Made by a program: the position numbers and the translations under genes. A stretch of 49,630 nt of DNA from Plantago elongata (Eukaryota; Streptophyta; Magnoliopsida; Lamiales; Plantaginaceae): assembly GCA_036897095.1 (NCBI GenBank), contig JAYMSP010000491.1, forward strand, positions 1 to 49,630, given 5' to 3'. Below the pieces are notes generated by a model that was not told the DNA's origin, ran no database searches, and saw only the letters and a program-made list of their open reading frames with translations. This document shows, piece after piece, positions 37,801-47,559 of the stretch (within the stretch, counting starts at the first letter, position 1; the number at the start of each line of letters is the position of its first letter).

Positions 37801-38291
37801 TCTACCGGAGAACCAAAGCACTAGCAAAATCATAGGCTAAATTAAAGTTCGAATCAAACAACAGCTAGAGAAATAAAAAAACAGCATAGATATGTGAAAT
37901 AGCAACTAACTAACTAACCATCAATGGATGAGGCAGAACGAATGGTACTCCCTCCAGGTGAAGGCGAACCGATCGGTCTCAAAAAGCCCCTCGGTACATC
38001 ATCTTCATCATCATTCCTACCATCATCCTCACTGCCAACCTCCTTGAATTTCTCCGGTTGCCTGCCAAACTCTACCGGACTGACCGAATTATAATCGTCT
38101 CCATTTCCGAGAGTTTCGAAGGAAGGCGTAGCCTCATCTCTGTCGAAGAAGTGAACGGAAGTGTTCTCCGCGAAGCTAACTCTCCGAGCTCGTTTGACAG
38201 CCAAGGTGTGGCCGCCGTCTGAGTTATCCGCCGCGGCGACGCTCTGCTGGCGGTCGTCCGTGGTTTTGGGATCGGGATCGTTGGAATCCAT
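28837..38291 (-). CDS. KNL1: Kinetochore scaffold protein KNL1/SPC7
   Basis: Sixteen coding exons on the minus strand: 38291-37919, 36165-35510, 34831-34208, 33688-33392, 33286-33215, 32988-32914, 32754-32724, 32608-32526, 32454-32311, 31196-31008, 30702-30623, 30513-30441, 30348-30247, 30119-30014, 29663-29576 and 29011-28837. All phases close, giving 1055 residues. RVSF at 37-40 is the PP1-docking motif at the usual KNL1 position. TMDSTAFSMHF (155-165) and NDMSLV (225-230) are the only MELT-like sites. LSPGLDALLAE (242-252) and RSPDFNALLD (431-440) form a repeated motif. Residues about 650-848 are helical/coiled-coil and about 849-1055 make the C-terminal RWD-like Spc7 region (LDLVLCFFNLRTGRKVVLTLDMSCLKRGIYPSD, given here in pieces: LDLVLCFFNL, RKVVLTLDMSCLKR, GIYPSD). 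KNL1 links the outer-kinetochore MIS12/NDC80 complexes to spindle-checkpoint proteins. The first intron (about 1.75 kb) is repeat-laden. Confidence 0.9.
33773..34024. mobile_element. Stowaway-like MITE in a KNL1 intron
   Basis: About 252 bp with long imperfect terminal inverted repeats. The left end reads TACTCCTTCCGTCCCAACTT, then CATCTTCCCATT. The right end is its reverse complement, AATGGGAAGATGAACTTGGG followed by GAGGAGGGAG. The CTCC(C)TCCGTCCC terminus and the TA at the left border fit the Tc1/mariner-derived Stowaway group. The inside is AT-rich and non-coding. The element sits between KNL1 exons 3 and 4 (intron 33689-34207) and takes up half of that intron. Confidence 0.75.
36771..36898. 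repeat. 66-bp tandem duplication in KNL1 intron 1
   Basis: GTCAGACTAATCTGCCCTGA and the following bases through CTGTATA occur twice, starting at 36771 and 36837. The copies differ mainly by one extra TA dinucleotide, so the duplication is young. Confidence 0.9.
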
Positions 38292-39791
38292 GTCGGATTT
38301 GGCGAGGTGTAGTGGAGCTGAGTGAGATTAGGGTTCTGGGTTTTTCAGTTTGGGGAAAATGAGTGAGTGAAGTGAGTACAGTGAAGATTAGTGGAGGGAA
38401 AAGTGATTGTTGTGTATTTATTTGAATGCTTTGGGAACCGGATAATTATCCTACTCGTGCGTCCAGTTGCTCACATTTTTATTATTGCACCAAGTTTCGT
38501 GTGTGTATCACAGAACTATAAATGAACCGGCCATAAAATGTTGTCCGATTCCTATTTTGAAGAGTTCTGAAAGTAAACTTAAATAATAAATATTTTTTTA
38601 CAATTTAACTTTAACTGATTTTTCACGGATCTTTAAATTCGTATTCATTAAAAACGGAACAAATAATAACTATATAATTTCATGTAAAATCTAAGTAATA
38701 GTGTAAATTTAATATCACGTAAAAATTAAATAATTCATTTATAAACTAAAAATTAGACAATATAGATTACACAGAATGAAATTTATGTACAAGTAAACAA
38801 GATCATTTACAAAACAAAACAATATAGTTACAACACTAGATAATATGTTGTAAAAACTAGATAATACATACTAAAAATTAGACGGTTCCACACAAATGCA
38901 CAACAACAAAATATAAAATGAAAATAGATAAATATTGGTGAAAACTAATACGCATACTATTTATATAAAAACTAAATAGTATATATTAAAAATTAGAGGT
39001 CTTTCCAGACTCTTCAAATATAAGGGGGCTTTTACGATACATAGTATAAAATATTTTCATGGAAAAATAATGTCCCAGATCTATTTCTTGATCTTTTTAA
39101 TTTTTTAAGCAATAAAATCCCCTTATATTAATATTACTTTACCAAGCTAATTTAACATTGCATGCTTTTTTTATATTGTTTAATCTTTTTTTTTTTAATT
39201 GGTTCCAATATTACTGAGTTTGAACAAGCCCCTAAAATATACTTTCTCCAACTAGGTACAAATTTTTATATAAATAATTTAAGTAATGTATATTTATTGA
39301 AATTGAAATAAAAAAGATAAAAATAGATGAGACCCAGACACATATTTGAATGCAACTATCATACTTCTTTGAATTTTAATATTGGATTGTCGGATATAAA
39401 AATTATCATCTGTAAGAATGGGACAACAAATTTCAGACAAATATGATACTTCCGACCGAGTGAGTATGAGCGTCTGTCCATGGTCCCAAGCTAGATCAGG
39501 ATGAACTCAACTAACTCCCAACAAAGGGTAACTTACCGCAATAGTTACATGAGATTACAATGGAAGCAAATTTATCAATATTCTTGTCTCATAATATGAT
39601 ACCCATGAACTAGTATTTGATTGAAAAAAAAACAAGTCAAGTCACCTGAAACAAAAATACGAGTAAACATTGCCTGCCATTATCTTGATGTAAGGAGAGT
39701 ATTCCAAGTTAATTGCACACGCTAGCAAGATAAGTGGAGCACTGTGCATATCTTGCGTACAACATGATAACGTAGAATACAAGGACGGATA
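38292..39791. other. KNL1 promoter and AT-rich spacer
   Basis: The first 150 bases above 38291 are the KNL1 leader and promoter. The rest is AT-rich. Between about 38740 and 39000 the motif ACTAAAAATTAGA or close variants (ACTAGATAATA.., TTAAAAATTAGAGG) recurs at least four times, which suggests a decayed transposon. No gene is seen. Confidence 0.4.
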
Positions 39792-41671
39792 TTATCCATA
39801 TAATGCACGCCAGGCTTCTTTGCTATCCCTTGATATCTTGGTTGAATTCGGGGTGATTTTTTCTTTTGAGAAAGATAGAGATGAAACACTTGCCAAGTGC
39901 TCACCGATCTCACTTATTACCTGGCAAAAGTTCCAAGTTAGAGAAGAAGGTAAACAATTACGCTGAAATGATTTATAACCAGAACTATTCAGCATGCTTT
40001 CAGGAATCAGGAGGCTCTATGGAAGGTTTAGGAGCGCGACATGTTACTTGGTAATTAATGGTAACAAAATATTACATCCAAATGTTGATGTAAAAGAATG
40101 TAACAAACAGCACAGAACAGGATAGCAATATGTGATGTGGTGACTATCTCGACTGCATGCTTACAATGAATCGAATAACTGGACGCCTTGTATAACGTGA
40201 GTAATTAGTTAATGAAATCAACGAATGAAGAAATGAGTCGGAATGGCACCAGTCGAGAGTTCAATTGGTGTAAGTTTCTCCAAAACAGCACAAAGATAAG
40301 TTACGGGTCATCAAACATGTGAAATAATGTATAGATATGCAGCTGCTAGATTATGAATATTGAGAGAATACGAGAATTACTGAGTAAAGAGGGTAAAAAC
40401 TAGGCCCAGTAACTAAATACAGTCAAGCATCCTGTTTACTCGAACTCTGACGCAAGCAAGGTAATTTTTCATTCATTATAATACATACATAGTTGCAAGT
40501 CGCAACTCTAACTATCCATTTAAATCATGTAACAAGCAGAGCTCTACACAAATTGAAGCCTTAAAACAACTAGAAGAAGTGAAGTTAACCATAACAGGCA
40601 ACTTAACAAGAGTAGGCTTTTAAGGAGAAAGGCATAGTTCAAAGCTGATTCATAATTGCATGCAAGATATGTATATGTAACTGCAGTATCTCAATTTACA
40701 CAAGTTTAGAACAATTTTACCTCAGTATGAGTGTTTAACCCGATCAACACAGCTGTAGGAAGCTTCATGACATTTACCAACTGAAGCAACAAGGCCAAGT
40801 GCTCCTGGTAAATCTGCGCAGATTGTGACAAGTTTTGCAATCTAGAGCTCAAGACCTGAGACACATCTGTTGCTGGACCAATTGTCAAGCCATAAACTGA
40901 GTTTGTGACTAAAGATTGATTTTCTTGTTTAAGCTTGGATTCGGGCAAAATGACAGGCACAACAAGGGTTGGCACAGCAGATTTATCTTCAGACAGTTTC
41001 AGCAGAACTTCATTCAGAGCACAAGCTAAGACTGGAGGCTCATAATTTTGCAGGACGAGAACTGAGACCTGGAGCATATACCAGGGGTCAACCACTAGCC
41101 AGTTCATCATTCTACAAAAACTCAAAATGCAGCGACCAATAGATTCAACTAACACCAACACAATAACTAAGGCTATTATACAAAGATGTTATGTGAAATT
41201 AAAAAAGAAAGACCGGAGTAAAGTAATTCAGTTCTCGAGCCATTACATTGGCTAAAACATTCTCAAGTCATTCCAGGCATTACATGGCAAATTATCAAAT
41301 GAAAAATCTAATATGACATCTCAGGAAAAATGTATTAATCATGAAGAAAACTCGAACTGCAAACTAAATTCACCTCATATTGACCACTGGGAGTGACAAA
41401 ATGGATGAGTTTCCCTGCAGCCTTTGAATCTTTGATACCATAATGTTCCAACGGTAATTCAAAAGTATCAGTCCTGAGAAACAAGCAAAAGTAGCATGAT
41501 CTTCACAATCAAGAGCCAAAACCAGAGGATACTTGAAGCACACATGTTTGTCAACACTACTTACAGCTTTTGAAGACTTGACTTGGCGTCAGGATAAAGA
41601 CCACTAGATATGGCTGCAGCAAGGCCATCCTGATCATTCAGTACTAGGATCACTTTACCCGATACTTTCAT
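39792..41671 (-). CDS. Conserved plant protein, possible proteasome-assembly-chaperone-like
   Basis: Four exons (minus: 41671-41565, 41473-41374, 41068-40721, 39920-39792) join in frame to 227 residues. The start MKVSGKVILVLNDQDGLAAA, then LVLQNYEPPVLACALNEVL, LPTAVLIGL and the end SKEAWRALYG look like a single well-conserved plant protein. There is no signal peptide or clear membrane segment. From memory, plant proteins with this LQNYEPPVLACALNEVL block carry a proteasome assembly chaperone (PAC1/PSMG1-like) label, but I cannot verify that, so the function is tentative. The last exon is 800 bases from exon 3; its VISEIGEHLAS...WRALYG reading supports its inclusion. A leader intron from about 42257 down to 41704 is likely (AAG/GTTCGTT donor, TACAG/GATAAG acceptor). 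Confidence 0.7.
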
Positions 41672-42259
41672 TGTTCTTTACTTTCAATTCTTTTTCTTAT
41701 CCTGTATTACAAGAAACATCATTAGCTCCACCAGTCGTCATTTACACATGCCACCATTTCAATACCTCTCATCCATTTATAAAAAGAATTAAAGGCCTAA
41801 TATGTCTCATAAAGGCGCTGGAGATTGATAGCAACTCAAACAGTCGATTTTAGAATGCTATACAACTATGATATACACGAATAATGTCTCGCAACCAAGC
41901 AAATCACAGTAAACAATTTAACAAAAAAACACTAGTAGATCCGTAGATAAATAAAACTGGTCTAACATGGTTATTCAACTAATCAAGTTTAAAGTTTCTT
42001 CTCTAAGGCATTTTGTCAAACACCTTGTGTACAAAGTACAACTACCTGAGCACACACAAACACAATTTGCACGCAATCATCAAGTTCAAGGTAGATTAGA
42101 GTGATGATTAGTGATAAACAGACGTTTATATAAATAGCAGAGCTTGTTAAGATTTCACTAAGCAATACTGAAATAAGTGAAATGGAAATTGAGCTTGAAA
42201 ATCCAGACCTAGAAATCGATGAAAGAATGGTGAAATCAAATGCGAAATTGAACGAACCT

Positions 42260-43282
42260 TAACTGTGGCGAATGGTAAGGGAGTGATGGTTGATACGAAA
42301 AGCTTCACTTGAGAAACAAGCTACCAGAAAAGTGTAGAAAACCGGATGATGAAGGTAGCAAATAAATACTCAGTACCAGTAATATTTTTAATATAAAAAT
42401 ATACCGACTTACATTATTAAAAAAACTATTAATCTTTCAAATAAAATGTTCATTATACATTTTCTATAGTCTTAATGCTATTAAAACCTTAAATAGAATT
42501 TCGAAACAAATGAGTTGAACATTAACATGGATGAATATTATGTATTTAAATATATATGACAAGTTAAAAAATGTTATATTCGCAGAATATTGATATTCTC
42601 ATTCCTTTGTTCAAGTTTAATTCGTTAAAATTATAACATATTGACTAATTTTTAATTAAATCATATTTATTTATAAAATGACTTCTCATGCTATTCTTCC
42701 GTTTGAGAACTAAAGAAAATTCAAATTCAATTAAAATAACATAATTTCTATCAAGAGTATCTAAAACCAAAGGATGGATCGTGGATGAATGTTTCGTTAA
42801 GTTTAGAGGTACCAAAATGAAGGATGGATGAATGACTTTAGGTTAGGTTTTCATATGGTAAAGTGGTAGAATATCAAAATCTCAAAGCGAGTTGTACCTA
42901 ATATCGAGGTTAGGAATGTAATTTGAACGTACTATTAATGCTACTTTGGCTTTTGAAAAAGCTAGTATAATTTATATGTTCGGCATGTTCGCGAATTATT
43001 TGTTTAGGTCAAATTCGAACAAGAGCATTAGACTGAATTTTTTGTGAAGTATTGCATCCGAGTCGATATTATATGAACACAGAGCCACGAGGTAAGTTCT
43101 GAACAACATCATGCACAGGATGCAGAAAACACATTCATAATCAAATCACTTCTATCACTAATCTCCTTGAAAACATGAAACTTCCCATACATTTAAACAA
43201 TGAGGAAACCTAGGTGGCTTTAAGCAACATGCCCCAAAGACGACGTCGTCAAATGTACAATGGGATGATCCTTACATAAACG
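42260..43282. other. AT-rich spacer upstream of the 39792-41671 gene
   Basis: Non-coding first exon and promoter of the neighbouring minus-strand gene (about 42258-42370), then AT-rich spacer. The 3' UTR of the membrane-protein gene is expected at about 43080-43282. Nothing else was recognised. Confidence 0.4.
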
Positions 43283-46200
43283 TTACACACTACCTTCAAG
43301 CTGGGCATCCTGCGCGCGTCCTGCCATCGCCCTTTTGTTCCACCGTCCAAAGAAATTTCTTCCCCCACCATACCCAGAATCCAAGGCGTCTGTAGCATGC
43401 TTAGCTAGGAGGCCAATCTGTATGGCCTCTATGTACAACACTTTCACCAAGTTCTTGAACCGCCTTCTGAACGTTGGCAATCGGGACATGGAACCAACAA
43501 TCCCGTTCAGCCTGATAAATGGAGCAAATGTACAATTTACATCTTGATGACAAACTGGCTTGAATCACTGTCCTCATTACAACTAACAAGTAATTCTATG
43601 AACTCTATTCGACTGTTCCAGATTATGTAAAGTTCTGGTTAAAACAGAATATAGACTTTCTCAAAAGCAAGTCATGATGTTAATAGTTGTTACCTACATA
43701 AATTTGTAACCTAGAACTTAAGTCGGGAAAAAATAACACTTGGAAGTGAATGGATGATCCTGAACTAACCTCCGAATTACAGCTTGCAGTTGTGCCCTTC
43801 TCACTTTGTCAGTGGACGGAAATCCGGTGTCATCCCATTGTTCTGTTCTATCATTTCCACATACCATAACTAGCTTTTTCAGGGAAATTTCCTCATCTTC
43901 TTGGAGATGTAATTCCTTAATCTGTTCCTTCATGGTAAAAAGTGGCCTTACAAACCATTCAAATACTTTATCCCTTGGCAAGTTCATCATTGTAAGTTCC
44001 ACCTTGTCAGCTACATATCACATAGTATGACATTAAAGACAATTTTAATTTCGGATGCCCAAAATATCTCTCTTCAGAAACGACTAAAAGTATATATCAC
44101 TTACAGATAATCAAGCCTGAGGACTCGGTAGTTGCAGATGCAAGAAGGCATTGCAAAATGGACCAGACAGGCAGCTTGATGCCTAGCTTCTTACAGTTCC
44201 CTTTTACAATACACTCCTGCATATCTTTGACGTCAATCAGTCCTTCACGGAGTAGTATTTTGCCATTAAATTCACAAGATTTGAAGAGCCAGTCCCATAC
44301 CTACAACATTTCCAGATTGAAATATTCCTTCTACATGATAAAGTATACAAATCCTTTCTGCAGATAACTTACCTGGACTTGTGTATATTGTTGGATGGCT
44401 TGTTTTAATGTTCTTGATCCTTGTGAAACTAGCTTGGAGTTATGTGATCCGTCTTTGTCGTTTCTAATATCTAATGATTTTTTGCGCTCAAGCTCATTGG
44501 ATGACATCATCTTATTACGGTACGGAGGCCTAGCTGTCAGAAGGATTAATTGAATCAAAATCATTGAGCATATTGGGTTCTCCCCAAACCAGATGTGGAA
44601 AAACATAAGTAACAACTAGGTCGATAAGATATCAGAATCGTATATCAAGGGTACCTGGGAAAACATGAGCCCTCACGCAAAGAAAGCAGATCATTGGCAT
44701 ATTCATCAAACAGAGAAACAGCGGCAACAATGTACGCAAATCCCATCTGAAGAGAATCCTCCTGGAGAATATGATCAAGATCAAACAAAATAAAGGAAAT
44801 AATAGAGCACTAGTCCTAGATTATTCCTGCTCACTTTTGACTTCATAAAACTACAACAGTTGGCTAAATAGGCAAATCGAAGGAAATATAAGATATACTT
44901 GATGAACGATGACTCCAGCATAAAGACCGATAAAGAAGCTTGATAGAAAAGCAGCCAAGACAGCTCCTACAACAGCTAGAGGCCATAGGATGATTGCTAG
45001 ACCAGCAAACGGAACACAAACTGTTTCCAGGAATGGGCCTTCTCTGCCAACCAAGTCTTCGAATAGCCTCTTCCATCCCCTAAATAACATATATGGGCTC
45101 TTCCAAAGAGCCACAGCTGCAATAATAGGTACATCTACTGGAATGGCAAGGAGGGAAATCAACATACAACCAGGGAGTTTGATTAATCTGCAGTCAAAAT
45201 GATCGATCAATTTCTTTCTCCTAAAATAACAAGAATATTGTTTAGAGTTAAACATGTTGAGTTTCTCACTTTATGTCCATAGGTTTCTCATCTTCGTGCA
45301 CTTCCTCACTCAGTTCATCCATGTAGGAGAAGTAGGAATGGAAACAAAAATCTGTAAAATCCCGAACTACCGTACAACTACCTTCAAGAGTGGAGTAGCA
45401 CCCATCCTGTCATTTATTTGCAGGTTGTCAGTCGCTTGCTCATAAGGAGGAAAGGAGGAGAAAAGGAGGGAAAGGGAAAGGAGGAGGAGAGGAGGTGAGG
45501 AGGAGAATCTTTGTATGAGAAGGAGCTCTTTATGTATTTTTTATAATAAGACAATATAAATATTCCCTAAGAATCTATTACCTATATTTCATAACAGCTT
45601 GGAAAAGATACAGCAACAGGACAACATAGTGCAACAAGTTAAGATAAGACTCACCAAAAAGCAATGGCGAAATTTCTCAGACATATTCTCTCCAACAGCC
45701 TCAAATGTTGCAAGCAAAGGGGCGAAAAACCCAAACCCTATGCCACCGATTATGCTTCCAACAATAGCAAGGACAGGCCAGAGGATCAAGGGCACAGGTA
45801 ACGCAAAAAATACAACAATCTTCAAAATCCAACCGAGCCTTTTGCTTCTGTTGTCAAGCAGAACAGAGCTGAGTAAAATGCCGCATAGACAAAGGGAACA
45901 AGCTAATTGACAGTGCAACACGTAAAGCATAATCTATGTAAAGCTCACTTTGCCACACAAAAGTAGGTCCAGAGGAAATGAGCAGGCCAGAGTCCAAGAA
46001 CCACCGAGGAGTTTCCAATTGCTATGATTGTCAGTGCAATTGGACATATAATCAACCCTGACCAAGCACTAAATTAGATACACTGCACTGTGCTCAATAT
46101 ATAGCATGTTTGATTGTATTAAGCTTAGGAAAGATGAATAACAAAAGAACGTGGAAATCTTTATTTCACTAAAGACGGTAGCTAAAAGTTAACTCAGAAA

Positions 46201-47309
46201 TAAACACCTCCAGACTTCAGTGCACTCACAGTAGTCAGTAGCTACATTCTAAAAATGTGTTTGCGAAATCAGTTTCTTTCTCATTCCATGATGTTATTCT
46301 AGTCAATAACAGCATAAACTACATATGCTTCTAATCATGTTCTTCCCAATAAGGCTACCAATCCAAGAATATCACGCGTTTATACAGCCACCAAACCGTA
46401 AACAGGAAAGAGCACCAATAATCCAACAGCATATACATCTAGGCTCTAGCCTTTTCCAGCTGTTTGCATTTCAGTTCACCTATCTAGCTAACAAGGCCAG
46501 TATCGAAACAAGAACAAATAGCAGGACTAGCTAGAAAATATGTGTCTACAATCTTTTGTCTGGTTTCAATTTCACATAAGCATTTTTGTCGCTTTCGTGA
46601 CACGGAACAAAGCTCAGTATGGGCATAAAGCATGAAAGTATATAGCATCAAATGAATTTCTTCACTAAGTGCCCACATGCACCAAAGCATCTACCATTTC
46701 CAATATACATACAGAAAGCTCTCATATCGTAATCAATACATGTACGAATTAGTATTACTAGGCAGACACACTTACAGAAAGAAGATGAAAGAACAAAGAA
46801 CACTCTCCAACAACACAAATACACAAACAACATGACTATTTAATCAACATACTGTTACTAGTTCAGAGGTAAATCAAGCCGAATAGTATAAAACAAGGTA
46901 TTCTGATCTTCATTTCCAATTTCATCAGTAAAAGTTGGAAAACAACATTAAAAGTTTAAAATAGCACTTCAAATCCTACACTATTATCCTACCACCAAAA
47001 CATAGGCTACCAAACTATTTATCTTAACAGTACCTGTACAAATCCAAGACAGACTGTTATAGTAAATTCAAAACGCGGTATCAAGAATACTTCATAGTAT
47101 TAGAACAAACATAGCAATATCAAGGCTCTGTTATCTTCGACTACAATTATCTAAACTGATTTGAATTATATAACATATAACTAAGCAGATCTTGCAGACG
47201 AAAATAATTGATTACCTTTGAGGAGACCGAGTATGAAGAGCAAGAGAAAGAAGGGCAAGAAAGAAACAAAACTCCATAGCTTAGCCCCAAACCCTACTGG
47301 AACCTCCAT
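43283..47309 (-). CDS. Multi-pass membrane protein of the At3g27390 family
   Basis: Ten exons on the minus strand: 47309-47216, 46057-45949, 45847-45655, 45406-45270, 45187-44899, 44761-44655, 44529-44373, 44300-44105, 44010-43770 and 43511-43283. They join in frame to 583 residues. The N-terminal half holds several hydrophobic segments (about 12-32, 34-64, 73-110, 185-205, 235-270) with conserved family blocks: MEVPVGFGAKLWSF, CPIALTIIAIGNSS, FFAPLLATFEAVGE, SCTVVRDFTDFC and GREGPFLETVCVP. The C-terminal half is soluble (VWDWLFKSCE, WDDTGFPS, RRAQLQAVIRRL, SRLPTFRRRFKNLVKVLYIEA). The molecular function of this plant family is unknown. Exon 3 uses the AACAG/AAGC acceptor because it restores CVAKSKRLG; an upstream CAG at about 45868 would insert residues. 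An upstream in-frame ATG at 47369 exists, but family alignment favours 47309. Confidence 0.9.
45444..45507. repeat. Polypurine/polypyrimidine tract in an intron
   Basis: About 64 bases of almost pure G/A on the plus strand (AGGAGGAAAGG-type units, one T at 45496). They are read as C/T on the transcribed minus strand, about 37 bases upstream of the acceptor of exon 4 of the membrane-protein gene. Confidence 0.9.
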
Positions 47310-47471
47310 GTTAGACAAACTGTCCTTCCAAACAGCAATTTCGAGTGAATGTTTTAAACAAGAATTCAAAAATGACTATTAAAAGTTTTCAGAAAATGAA
47401 GTAGTAGCACTAGCAGTATTTTTTAAGTATGTCTTTAGTATGACGTGGAAGTGGGTGAGATGTGGTTTCGC

Positions 47472-47477
47472 CACGTG
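47472..47477. promoter_or_regulatory. G-box (CACGTG) upstream of the membrane-protein gene
   Basis: Palindromic CACGTG in the context GCCACGTGGA, about 165 bases upstream of the start codon at 47309. This is a standard plant bZIP/bHLH binding site, including ABA- and light-responsive factors. Whether it works is inferred from position only. Confidence 0.5.
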
Positions 47478-47544
47478 GAGTAATGTTGGTGAGGGTGCAT
47501 GACATTCCCGAGCTTGCAGATGGTGACGACAACCCCCCATCCTT

Positions 47545-47554
47545 TTTGGCGGGA
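47545..47554 (+). promoter_or_regulatory. E2F-like site (TTTGGCGGGA)
   Basis: TTTGGCGGGA fits the E2F/DP consensus (TTTSSCGS). It lies about 240 bases upstream of the membrane-protein start codon and 70 bases beyond the G-box. Single-site matches occur by chance, so this is a candidate only. Confidence 0.35.
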
Positions 47555-47559
47555 GCGTG

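Noticed and set aside
45599..45910. 103-codon plus-strand frame opposite membrane-protein exon 3
   Set aside because: It is the complement of a hydrophobic exon with clear family similarity, so it is treated as a shadow.
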